A stretch of 14,567 nucleotides of DNA from an uncultured Lachnospiraceae bacterium. GTDB taxonomy: Bacteria; Bacillota; Clostridia; Lachnospirales; Lachnospiraceae. Position 1 is the first letter of the stretch, and each line of letters opens with the position of its first letter. The stretch is taken from the NCBI GenBank assembly GCA_910585555.1, contig CAJUFU010000070.1, forward strand, positions 995 to 15,561, in the 5' to 3' direction. This document shows positions 6,447 to 12,896 of the stretch, piece by piece. Position numbers and translations under genes: made by a program. The notes beneath the pieces are model-generated. The model saw only the letters and a program-made list of their open reading frames with translations. It ran no database searches and was not told the origin of the DNA.

Positions 6447-7919
6447 CTAAATCTGCATAAACAACTCTTTGCAGGCAGGGTAAATCTTCTTAAATTTCTG
6501 GTAGCGAGCCTCATACTTCTCCACCAAATCCGCCTCCGGCTCCACGGTATCCACCACTTTCACGATCGCAGCCGCAGCTTCCTCCACATTGGCATACTCA
6601 CTGCAGGCCACTGCCGCCAGCATAGCACCGCCCATGGCAGGCCCTTCTTCACTCTCAATCACGTCCACCTTCAGATTCATAATGTTGGCAATCATCCGTT
6701 TCCACAAAGGACTCTTAGCGCCGCCGCCGCAAATCTTGGTTCTCTCAATGTGGATTCCTAAAGATCTGGCTACTTCTAGGGAATCCCTGAGTGCAAAAGC
6801 AACGCCCTCAAGCACAGCCTGGGTCATATCCGCTCTGGTGGTGTCCATGGTCATACCGATAAAAGTTCCTCTGGCATTGGGGTCATTGTGCGGGGAGCGC
6901 TCACCCATCAGATAAGGCAGGAAATACACATGGTTCTCGCCCAGCTTATCATCCGTGATTGCTTTCTGCTCTTCCCCGTAAGCCTCCGTGCCAATGATAT
7001 CATCCATCCACCACTTGTTGCAGGAGGCTGCACTGAGCATACATCCCATCAGATGATAGTGCCCGTCCGCATGGGCAAAAGCATGAAGCGCATTGAATTT
7101 ATCCACACCAAATTTGTTGGAGGAAATAAAGATCGTACCGCTGGTGCCCAGGGAGATATTACACATACCGTCTCCCACAGTGCCGGTGCCAACAGCAGCC
7201 GCCGCATTGTCGCCGCCGCCTGCTGCCACCTTAACATTCTCGGAGATACCGAGCTCCTTCGCAATTTCCGGAAGCACCGTGCCTACCGTCTCATAGCTTT
7301 CATAAATCTTCGCAAGCTGCTCTTCCTTAACACCGCAGATCTCGCACATTTCCTTCGACCAGCAGCGATTCTTCACATCAAACAGCAACATGCCGGATGC
7401 ATCCGACACATCCGTACAGTGTACGCCGGTGAGTTTGTACGCAATATAATCCTTGGGCAGCATAATCTTCTGAATTCTTGCGAAATTCTCAGGCTCTTTA
7501 TTTTTTACCCAAAGAACCTTGGGCGCCGTAAATCCCGTAAAGGAAATATTGGCCGTATACTGGGAAAGCTTATCCTTACCGATAACATTGTTCAAATAAT
7601 CGCACTCCTCGGTAGTTCTCCCATCATTCCACAGAATCGCAGGACGAATCACCTCATCGTTCTCGTCTAAGATGACAAGACCATGCATCTGTCCGCCAAA
7701 ACTGATACCTGCTATCTGGCGCTTGTCTACGTCTGCAATCAGCTCTTTGATACCCTCGATACTCTGCGCATACCAGTCCTCCGGTTTCTGCTCCGACCAG
7801 CCTGGATGCGGAAAATACAGAGGATACTCCCTGGATACGATATTGACGATTTTGCCGCTTCCTTCCATCAAAAGAAGCTTCACGGCACTGGTTCCTAAAT
7901 CTACACCTATGTACAGCAT
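6447..7919 (-). CDS. xylB: Xylulokinase (FGGY carbohydrate kinase)
   Basis: This 490-residue cytosolic kinase phosphorylates D-xylulose with ATP to xylulose-5-phosphate. The N-terminal phosphate-binding loop is GVDLGTSAVK (5-14). The substrate loop FGGQMHGL (74-81) with MHG is the hallmark of xylulokinases within FGGY. The catalytic base is D237 in GGGDNAAAAVG, GERSPHNDP follows, and the C-terminal ATP-site motif is CGGGAKSPLW. Length equals the usual 480-500. The ATG lies five bases after GGAGGG (7925-7930). It is the first gene of the minus-strand operon, with a predicted promoter at 8025-8053 and an operator-like palindrome at 8003-8016. A divergent LacI gene shares the upstream region. 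A related ketopentose cannot be excluded as substrate, but the MHG motif and the isomerase partner favour D-xylulose. Confidence 0.94.
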   Translation of the reverse strand: MLYIGVDLGTSAVKLLLMEGSGKIVNIVSREYPLYFPHPGWSEQKPEDWYAQSIEGIKELIADVDKRQIAGISFGGQMHGLVILDENDEVIRPAILWNDGRTTEECDYLNNVIGKDKLSQYTANISFTGFTAPKVLWVKNKEPENFARIQKIMLPKDYIAYKLTGVHCTDVSDASGMLLFDVKNRCWSKEMCEICGVKEEQLAKIYESYETVGTVLPEIAKELGISENVKVAAGGGDNAAAAVGTGTVGDGMCNISLGTSGTIFISSNKFGVDKFNALHAFAHADGHYHLMGCMLSAASCNKWWMDDIIGTEAYGEEQKAITDDKLGENHVYFLPYLMGERSPHNDPNARGTFIGMTMDTTRADMTQAVLEGVAFALRDSLEVARSLGIHIERTKICGGGAKSPLWKRMIANIMNLKVDVIESEEGPAMGGAMLAAVACSEYANVEEAAAAIVKVVDTVEPEADLVEKYEARYQKFKKIYPACKELFMQI

Positions 7920-8002
7920 ACTAACCCTCCCAATCCGTTTGCTATTTTTATTCCCTTAACACGAGCCGTATTTGCCACCCATATAGGGATATTTGATTGC
8001 AC

Positions 8003-8016
8003 CGTGCACGTGCACG
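8003..8016. promoter_or_regulatory. LacI-type operator candidate, 14-bp perfect palindrome
   Basis: CGTGCACGTGCACG is its own reverse complement, with the central CG step typical of LacI-family operators. On the minus strand it begins eight bases downstream of the predicted xylB -10 (8025-8030), so it covers about +2 to +15, a classic repression site. The divergent LacI-family gene at 8195-9211 is the obvious binder. I saw no second copy in the window. Confidence 0.75.
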
Positions 8017-8024
8017 TTAATTTC

Positions 8025-8053
8025 ATGATAAGCCGTCCTAAGTAGAAAATCAA
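8025..8053 (-). promoter_or_regulatory. Predicted sigma-A promoter of the xylB operon
   Basis: On the minus strand TTGATT (8048-8053) and TATCAT (8025-8030) are 17 bases apart, matching consensus at 4 of 6 and 5 of 6. The start would be near 8018, giving a leader of about 100 nt with the palindrome 8003-8016 at its very beginning. Confidence 0.7.
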
Positions 8054-8130
8054 GCCTGTAAATTAATTTCGTAATATTGAACAAATTACCAGGTGCCATA
8101 TTGTCTATTTCCACTTTTGTCTTCCAGATT

Positions 8131-8159
8131 TTATCAATAATTGACTTGCCTCATACAAT
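8131..8159 (+). promoter_or_regulatory. Predicted sigma-A promoter of the LacI-family gene
   Basis: TTATCA (8131-8136) and TACAAT (8154-8159) are 17 bases apart, with 4 of 6 and 5 of 6 matches. The start near 8166 leaves a leader of about 30 nt. A second -35-like TTGACT at 8141 has no good -10 at proper spacing. An imperfect palindrome, GTAATATTGAACAAATTAC (8071-8089), lies upstream and might bind a further regulator. Confidence 0.5.
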
Positions 8160-8194
8160 ATGCTAATCTGTTAAAAACGAAAGGGAATCTATCC

Positions 8195-9211
8195 ATGGCA
8201 ACCATCAAAGAAATCGCCAGTCTCGCAGGGGTATCGCGGGGAACCGTAGACCGTGTACTCAATCACCGCGGTGCAGTCAATCCCCAGACCGAAGCAAAAA
8301 TCCTGGAAATTGTCCGGGCCCTGGACTATAAACCCAACAAAGCCGGTATCGTTCTTGCCACCCAGAAAAAAAACTTAAAACTGGGTGTGGTTCTTCTTGG
8401 CCTCGGCAACCCCTTCTACGACGATGTACTGTCCGGCGTCCATGAAAAGGCTGCAGAACTGGAAGGCTACAACTGCTCTGTCCTCATCCGTCAAACCGAC
8501 TACAGCTTGGAGCAGCAACTTAACGCCATTGAGGAACTGGCCGCCGAAGGCATCAACGGCCTGGCCATCTCTCCTTACAATGACAAGGCTGTCCGTGAGA
8601 AGATTAACGCGCTGTGCAATCAGGGCATCCCTGTGGTAACGCTGAATACCGATATCGAGAATTCCAGACGGATAGCTTATGTGGGCAGTAATTTCTACCG
8701 TTCCGGAGAGACTGCCGCAGGACTCATGCATCTTATGACCGGGGGAGACGTGTTTGTGGGCATCGTCTCAGGTTCCCAGAATGTACTCTGCCATACCGAG
8801 CGTATTGCAGGTTTTCGTCACGTGACAGATTCTTACCAGAACATCCGCATCCTGCATATCGTCAATAACAATGACGATGACGCAGAAAGTTACGAGCTGA
8901 CTTCCGGTCTGCTCTCCAAGTACCCTCAGATTAACGCACTCTATTTCACCGCTGGCGGCGTATACGGCGGATGCCGTGCCGTGATGGCTTTAGGCCGTCA
9001 CAAAAACATGACTGTCATCGCCAACGATATGGTGCCCACCACCAGAGAATTTATGGAAAAAGGGCTGATTGCAGCTACGATCTGCCAGCAGCCCTTTTTA
9101 CAAGGATACACCCCTCTTACTATCCTATTTACCTATCTGACTACAGGAGAAGCCCCCGTAAGCGAGCATCACTATGTGAATGTGGATATCCGTATCAAAG
9201 AGAATCTCTAG
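8195..9211 (+). CDS. LacI-family transcriptional regulator, probable repressor of the divergent sugar operon
   Basis: This 338-residue protein carries an N-terminal LacI helix-turn-helix and hinge: TIKEIASLAGVSRGTVDRVL (3-22), with DYKPNKAG closing the DNA-binding part near 51. A ribose-binding-like (Peripla_BP type) ligand domain begins at about 61 with LKLGVVLLGLGNPFY and contains NGLAISPYND and AGGVYGG. The ATG at 8195 is chosen because the LacI consensus starts there and AAGGG (8181-8185) lies nine bases upstream. The upstream in-frame ATG at 8141 falls between the predicted promoter elements. The effector is probably a pentose or sugar phosphate, judged only from the divergent xylulokinase operon. 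The regulator differs from the ROK-type XylR that usually controls xylose genes in Firmicutes. Its 3' end overlaps the convergent PAS-GGDEF-EAL gene by 17 bases. Confidence 0.93.
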   Translation: MATIKEIASLAGVSRGTVDRVLNHRGAVNPQTEAKILEIVRALDYKPNKAGIVLATQKKNLKLGVVLLGLGNPFYDDVLSGVHEKAAELEGYNCSVLIRQTDYSLEQQLNAIEELAAEGINGLAISPYNDKAVREKINALCNQGIPVVTLNTDIENSRRIAYVGSNFYRSGETAAGLMHLMTGGDVFVGIVSGSQNVLCHTERIAGFRHVTDSYQNIRILHIVNNNDDDAESYELTSGLLSKYPQINALYFTAGGVYGGCRAVMALGRHKNMTVIANDMVPTTREFMEKGLIAATICQQPFLQGYTPLTILFTYLTTGEAPVSEHHYVNVDIRIKENL

Positions 9212-10883
9212 TGCGCAGGAACTGTTCTTCAAACCGATCCGCCGGAGAAGGTCTGCCAAAGTAATATCCCTGTATCATATCCGGATTGGTATGCATCATC
9301 TTATTCAATTCTTCCTTCCCCTCTATGCCTTCCATGCACACGGAAGAACCCAGACTGTGCACCATATCTATAATATGGCTGATAATGCTGTAATCATATT
9401 CATTCTGCAGTGCCTGCACCACAAAGCTCCTGTCTATCTTGACCGTCTTGGCCTCTATCTCTTTCAGATAGCGCATATTGGAATATCCCGTACCGAAATC
9501 ATCAAGCGCCAAGTCTATCTTCTTTTCCTTGAGTTCTCTAAAAAACTCCTTGATCCGCCCGTTGGTCTCAATATATCCACTCTCAGTCAGTTCCAGCACC
9601 AGGCTGTCCGAGTCAATACCCACTTCCCTAATGCACTCGTCCACATCCTGAAGCAGATCGCTACGGTAAAGCTGTATATAGGACAGATTCACATTGACAT
9701 GAAAGCCCGGTATATATGTCTTCCACTTTTTACAGACGGCTGCCGCCTCCCACAGCACATGCCTGCCCACCGGAATGATCAGTCCGCTCTCTTCCAGAAT
9801 GGGAATGAATACAGCCGGAGGCACATTTCCATACTCCTCACTGTGCCAGCGCAGCAGCGCTTCTGCGCCGACCAAATGATAATCCGACGCGGATACGATG
9901 GGCTGATAGTACACCTCAAACCCCTGAAACTGTTGGTTGACCGCCTTTCTGAGTGACTTGCGCATATTGAGGCACTTCAAATACTCGTCATAAGTTCCCT
10001 GATTGTATATCGCCATCTGGTTTCTGCCATTACGCTTGGCTTCATTCAAGGTAAACTCTGTCAGCCGCAGGATTTCCTCCGCGCTCCTGCCTACAAAATC
10101 ATTCTCCATTACACCTGCCGATACTGTGTAAAAGCGGCTGTATTCCTTCTTTCTCGCAGTATTTGCAACCTTCTTTTGAATCTGATTGTAAACGGTTCGG
10201 GGCCTCTTAACGCGTGCCTTAGAAGCATCCATGATAATAAACTCATCGGCCGCAAGACGGTAGACATCCACTTTTTCATCCACTGCCTTTAAGATGCATT
10301 CCGCCAGTTCCCGCAATACTTCATCCCCGGCCTTCCCGCCTTCTTTCTCGTTGATTTCTTTGAAATTATCAATTCCGACACGCATGATGTAACGAATAGA
10401 CTCCGGTCTGTCACGCAATAAGGCCTCCGCATCGAGCCGGAATCTTTCTTCCCTGCGAAGCCCTGTGATATTATCTGCCTTGGCCTTTTTCCCCATCTCA
10501 CTGACCCGGCCCACAAGCAGTCTGTGCCCCTCAGCGCCCGTCACCACCGTACCTCTGCAGTTAATCCATACAACCCTGTTCTTCCTGTCAAGCCAGCGGT
10601 ATTCCAATGCGTGGGTATCCTGCTCTCCCGAAGCGCATCTGTCAATATCCGCTTCCAGCATGGCATAATCAGACGGATGGACCACCTTCTTAAGTACCTT
10701 TCCGCTGTCCTCCATCACAGTGTCCTCGAACGGGAAACGCTTCGTTGCTCTCTCCGAAACCATATAGACATCCGTATTCAGATCAAGTATAAACAAATAC
10801 GAATCCGAACTCTGCTGTAAGACCTCTATCACCGACCTGATCTGTTCCAGCGTCATCCCCTGCAAAATATCCAAATTACTCAT
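9195..10883 (-). CDS. PAS-GGDEF-EAL protein, probable c-di-GMP phosphodiesterase
   Basis: This is a 562-residue cytosolic signalling protein. A PAS-like sensor occupies about 15-130 (LFILDLNTD, ending in WINCRG and GRVSEM). The GGDEF domain (about 135-295) carries AADEF (211-215) instead of GG(D/E)EF and has no RxxD inhibitory site in front, so cyclase activity is unlikely. The EAL domain (about 305-560) keeps the catalytic set: EALLRW (341-346), N399 in NVNL, ELTE (431-434), DDFGTGYS (461-468), KIDRSF (482-487), EGIE (518-521) and QGYYF (538-542). This predicts hydrolysis of c-di-GMP to pGpG, with the dead GGDEF possibly sensing GTP. The ATG at 10883 is preferred because the PAS region begins soon after. 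An in-frame TTG at 10973 would add 30 residues of low-quality sequence. It is transcribed from the promoter at 11106-11134 through a long structured leader. Its target process is not shown by neighbours. Confidence 0.92.
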   Translation of the reverse strand: MSNLDILQGMTLEQIRSVIEVLQQSSDSYLFILDLNTDVYMVSERATKRFPFEDTVMEDSGKVLKKVVHPSDYAMLEADIDRCASGEQDTHALEYRWLDRKNRVVWINCRGTVVTGAEGHRLLVGRVSEMGKKAKADNITGLRREERFRLDAEALLRDRPESIRYIMRVGIDNFKEINEKEGGKAGDEVLRELAECILKAVDEKVDVYRLAADEFIIMDASKARVKRPRTVYNQIQKKVANTARKKEYSRFYTVSAGVMENDFVGRSAEEILRLTEFTLNEAKRNGRNQMAIYNQGTYDEYLKCLNMRKSLRKAVNQQFQGFEVYYQPIVSASDYHLVGAEALLRWHSEEYGNVPPAVFIPILEESGLIIPVGRHVLWEAAAVCKKWKTYIPGFHVNVNLSYIQLYRSDLLQDVDECIREVGIDSDSLVLELTESGYIETNGRIKEFFRELKEKKIDLALDDFGTGYSNMRYLKEIEAKTVKIDRSFVVQALQNEYDYSIISHIIDMVHSLGSSVCMEGIEGKEELNKMMHTNPDMIQGYYFGRPSPADRFEEQFLRTRDSL

Positions 10884-11012
10884 ACTGCCGCCAGTGTTTT
10901 CAAACGAATAACACCGGCTTCCCCCTTCCCCTATGACTCTTCCTATATCTTCACCTATAGACCCTTTTCGCAATTCTATTTCCCATTCTATAAAATAAAA
11001 TCACTGAAAAAC

Positions 11013-11094
11013 AAAAAAGTCCGCCGCTGTAAAATAAACGCCCGGAAAATAAGTAAGTACCCTGCTTATTATCTGCCGTCACGCAGACTCTTTT
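11013..11094 (-). promoter_or_regulatory. Structured leader with terminator-like stem, possible riboregulator
   Basis: On the minus strand AAAAGAGTCTGC (from 11094 to 11083) can pair over 12 bp, including two G-U pairs, with GCGGACTTTTTT (11024 to 11013). The U-rich tail GTTTTTC follows, as in an intrinsic terminator. The 58-nt loop holds an inner hairpin, AATAAG with CTTATT (11048-11053 and 11065-11070). A competing hairpin, TCTGC-GTGACG-GCAGA (11072-11087), uses the same 5' arm and would break the terminator stem. The region lies about 5 to 90 nt after the predicted start site and more than 125 nt before the coding region. It does not match the c-di-GMP riboswitch consensus I know. Confidence 0.5.
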
Positions 11095-11105
11095 CTTTGT
11101 ATATT

Positions 11106-11134
11106 ATTATACCTTCTCTGGAATTTACTGTCAA
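11106..11134 (-). promoter_or_regulatory. Perfect consensus sigma-A promoter for the PAS-GGDEF-EAL gene
   Basis: On the minus strand TTGACA (11129-11134) and TATAAT (11106-11111) are separated by exactly 17 bases, a full match to consensus. Transcription should start near 11099, giving a leader of about 215 nt. Such a strong promoter before a signalling gene suggests control after initiation, at the leader. Confidence 0.88.
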
Positions 11135-11239
11135 ACAATTTTTGTATATTTTAACCAGAATGCAGCGAAATTTTCTCTTTTTTCTTAGATAAATAGCACA
11201 ATTGCTTTACATAACTTACTATAGTGTGTCAATTGCCTC

Positions 11240-11265
11240 GGATGCTGTGATTGCATCTATTTTTT
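11240..11265 (+). terminator. Terminator-like hairpin without an upstream gene
   Basis: GGATGC (11240-11245) pairs with GCATCT (11253-11258), with a 7-base loop, and is followed by A and six T residues. No plus-strand gene ends upstream within 2 kb. It could attenuate a longer carbamate kinase leader, end a small RNA, or be chance. Confidence 0.35.
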
Positions 11266-11278
11266 AAAAAATATCTTC

Positions 11279-11307
11279 TATACAAAAGGAGCGGGGTTTG
11301 CTATACT
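11279..11307 (+). promoter_or_regulatory. Predicted extended -10 promoter for the carbamate kinase
   Basis: TGCTATACT (11299-11307) is an extended -10 with 5 of 6 in the hexamer. TATACA (11279-11284) lies 17 bases upstream as a 4-of-6 -35. Transcription would start near 11314, about 77 nt before the start codon. Confidence 0.6.
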
Positions 11308-11336
11308 GAAAATGATTCTTTTTTTCATGACACAAA

Positions 11337-11351
11337 TATCCTAATAGGATA
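11337..11351. promoter_or_regulatory. 15-bp palindrome, operator candidate in the carbamate kinase leader
   Basis: TATCCTAATAGGATA is a perfect odd-centred palindrome about 23 bases downstream of the predicted transcription start. The position suits a roadblock repressor site. It does not resemble an ArgR box, and I do not recognise the cognate regulator. Confidence 0.5.
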
Positions 11352-11357
11352 ATTCCC

Positions 11358-11371
11358 GGCCGTATGCGGCC
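11358..11371 (+). repeat. G+C-rich hairpin before the carbamate kinase ribosome site
   Basis: GGCCG-TATG-CGGCC forms a 5-bp all-G/C stem with a tetraloop, ending eight bases before GGAGG (11379-11383). It may stabilise the message end or affect ribosome entry. Confidence 0.5.
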
Positions 11372-11390
11372 TGCGTATGGAGGTTCGATT

Positions 11391-12326
11391 ATGAATAGGA
11401 AAACAGCTGTGGTCTCGCTGGGACACGAAGCGCTTGGATATACGACACTGGAACAAAAGGATGCAGTAAAAATCACCGCCAAAGCTCTGGCCGATCTGGT
11501 GGAAGCCGATTATCAGCTTACCATCACCCACAGCAACGGGCCACAGGTCAGCATGATTCACAAAGCTATGACAGAACTCCGGCGGGTCTATATCGATTAC
11601 ACGCCGGCTCCCATGTGCGTCTGTTCTGCCATGAGCCAGGGATACGTGGGGTATGATATCCAGAATTCCCTGCGTGCAGAGCTCTTAAGCCGAGGTATTT
11701 CCAAAACCGTCAGCACCATTTTGACTCAGGTGACAGTAGACCCTTATGACGAAGCTTTCTACGCTCCCACTAAGGTGATCGGACGCTATATGTCAGCCGA
11801 GGATGCCGAGGTAGAGATCAAGAAAGGCAACTATGTCTGCGAGGAACCAGGCAAAGGATTCCGCCGTGTGGTGGCCGCTCCCCATCCCATTGATATCGTG
11901 GAGATTGACGCCATCCGCACATTGGCCCAGGCCGGACAGATTGTGATTGCCTGCGGCGGTGGCGGTATTCCCGTCATCGAGCAGAATCATGCCTTAAAAG
12001 GCGCTTCCGCAGTCATCGAGAAGGATTCCATCGCCGGTAAGCTGGCTGTTGACCTGATGACAGACGAACTGATCATTCTCACAGGCGTACCCTGTGTTTA
12101 TCAGAATTTTAAACAACCAGATCAAAAGGCTCTCGCCTCCCTCACCGCAGCGCAGGCCAAAGAATTGATGGCCCAGGGGCAATTTGAAGCAGGTACTATG
12201 CTTCCTAAGATTGAGGCCGCCATCTTCTATCTTGAACAGAATCCTGCAGGAAAGGTGCTGATCACTTCCCTCGACACCGTTTCCGATGCCGTGAAGGGTA
12301 AGAGCGGCACTGTCATTACTGCATAA
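11391..12326 (+). CDS. arcC: Carbamate kinase, YqeA-like variant subgroup
   Basis: This 311-residue amino acid kinase-fold enzyme, the usual family length, is expected to interconvert carbamoyl phosphate plus ADP with carbamate plus ATP. Family signatures are SQGYVGYDIQNSLRAELLSRG (82-102), TQVTVDPYD, PTKVIGRY, GKGFRRVVAAPHPIDIVEID, ACGGGGIPVI (187-196), EKD with K211, and MLPKIEAA. The motif AVKITAKALADLV fits E. coli YqeA better than ArcC. Two glycine loops differ from the norm: GHEA (11-14) replaces GGNA, and THSNGPQ (46-52) replaces HGNGPQ. Similar variants exist in Clostridia as far as I recall, so this may be a subgroup rather than a broken enzyme. The ATG at 11391 follows GGAGG (11379-11383) by seven bases. 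No arginine deiminase, ornithine carbamoyltransferase or purine-degradation genes are adjacent, so its supplier pathway is unknown. Confidence 0.92.
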   Translation: MNRKTAVVSLGHEALGYTTLEQKDAVKITAKALADLVEADYQLTITHSNGPQVSMIHKAMTELRRVYIDYTPAPMCVCSAMSQGYVGYDIQNSLRAELLSRGISKTVSTILTQVTVDPYDEAFYAPTKVIGRYMSAEDAEVEIKKGNYVCEEPGKGFRRVVAAPHPIDIVEIDAIRTLAQAGQIVIACGGGGIPVIEQNHALKGASAVIEKDSIAGKLAVDLMTDELIILTGVPCVYQNFKQPDQKALASLTAAQAKELMAQGQFEAGTMLPKIEAAIFYLEQNPAGKVLITSLDTVSDAVKGKSGTVITA

Positions 12327-12352
12327 GATATACCACAAGAAATATTACGTTG

Positions 12353-12392
12353 AAAAAAGGGACGGCCCAAACTTTTGTGACCATCCCTTTTT
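12353..12392. terminator. Bidirectional terminator between carbamate kinase and lspA
   Basis: AAAAAAGGGACGG (12353-12365) pairs with CCATCCCTTTTT (12381-12392) with one mismatch and a 15-base loop. Either strand ends in a T-run. It serves the convergent carbamate kinase (stop 12326) and lspA (stop 12415) genes. Confidence 0.85.
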
Positions 12393-12414
12393 CATATTAT
12401 TTATCTGACACGCC

Positions 12415-12873
12415 CTAAGGCTTCTGCCCCAACACCATCAAAAGCGCACCGATCATAATGCAAAAATCCGATATATTAAACACAATCCCAGCGAATTTCT
12501 TATGCTTCACCGAAAAGCTCACATAATCCACCACATACTTACGTACCAGGCGGTCATAAGTATTGCTGTAAGCGCCGCCGAGAAGAAGGGCTAAGCCCCA
12601 TTTCAGAGTCTTCCTGCCCCGGCATGTGAAGGTGGTGAGAAAAACTACCGTCAGGGAGAGCGTTAAAAGCAATGACACAATTGTCATAAATTTCTGTTTC
12701 TTCTCTCCCAGATTTAAGAAGGCGCCCCTGTTGCGATATCTGCGCATCACAAGTAACCCGCCGAAGGCCGGTTTGGCTTCTCCTTCTACCCTTGTTTTTT
12801 CTATATGATTCTTGATCAGCAAATCCAGTATAAACACTGCTGCCGCCAAAAGTGTACATCCTATGATTGTCAA
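12415..12873 (-). CDS. lspA: Lipoprotein signal peptidase (signal peptidase II)
   Basis: This 152-residue inner-membrane aspartyl protease cleaves lipoprotein signal peptides before the lipid-modified cysteine. Four hydrophobic segments are visible (about 3-20, 63-82, 91-103, 131-149). Conserved motifs are D17/K21 in the first helix, NRGAF (48-52), GGAYSNTYDR (99-108), VVDY (114-117) and FNISD (132-136). By comparison with Pseudomonas LspA the catalytic pair should be D116 and D136. The helix-3 motif reads SNTYDR where GN(x)xDR is usual, so this is a divergent member. I choose TTG at 12873 because GGGGAGG (12881-12887) lies exactly seven bases upstream and the first membrane helix then starts at once. 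GTG at 12900, overlapping the higA stop, has only a weak site. It begins 23 bases after higA with no terminator between, so cotranscription with the toxin-antitoxin genes is likely. Confidence 0.88.
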   Translation of the reverse strand: MTIIGCTLLAAAVFILDLLIKNHIEKTRVEGEAKPAFGGLLVMRRYRNRGAFLNLGEKKQKFMTIVSLLLTLSLTVVFLTTFTCRGRKTLKWGLALLLGGAYSNTYDRLVRKYVVDYVSFSVKHKKFAGIVFNISDFCIMIGALLMVLGQKP

Positions 12874-12896
12874 TTGTATGCCTCCCCGTTTTCGAC

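Noticed and set aside
6888..7670. 260-codon plus-strand frame opposite xylB
   Set aside because: Shadow of the xylulokinase coding strand. No recognisable motif and no ribosome site.
7920..8194. Catabolite-repression (cre) box in the xylB-lacI intergenic region
   Set aside because: No stretch fits the cre consensus acceptably on either strand. The only strong palindrome has a different sequence.
10884..10973. TTG start at 10973 extending the PAS-GGDEF-EAL protein by 30 residues
   Set aside because: The extra segment looks non-coding and precedes the sensor domain. ATG 10883 is preferred, though its ribosome site (GGCGG) is weak, so this is not certain.
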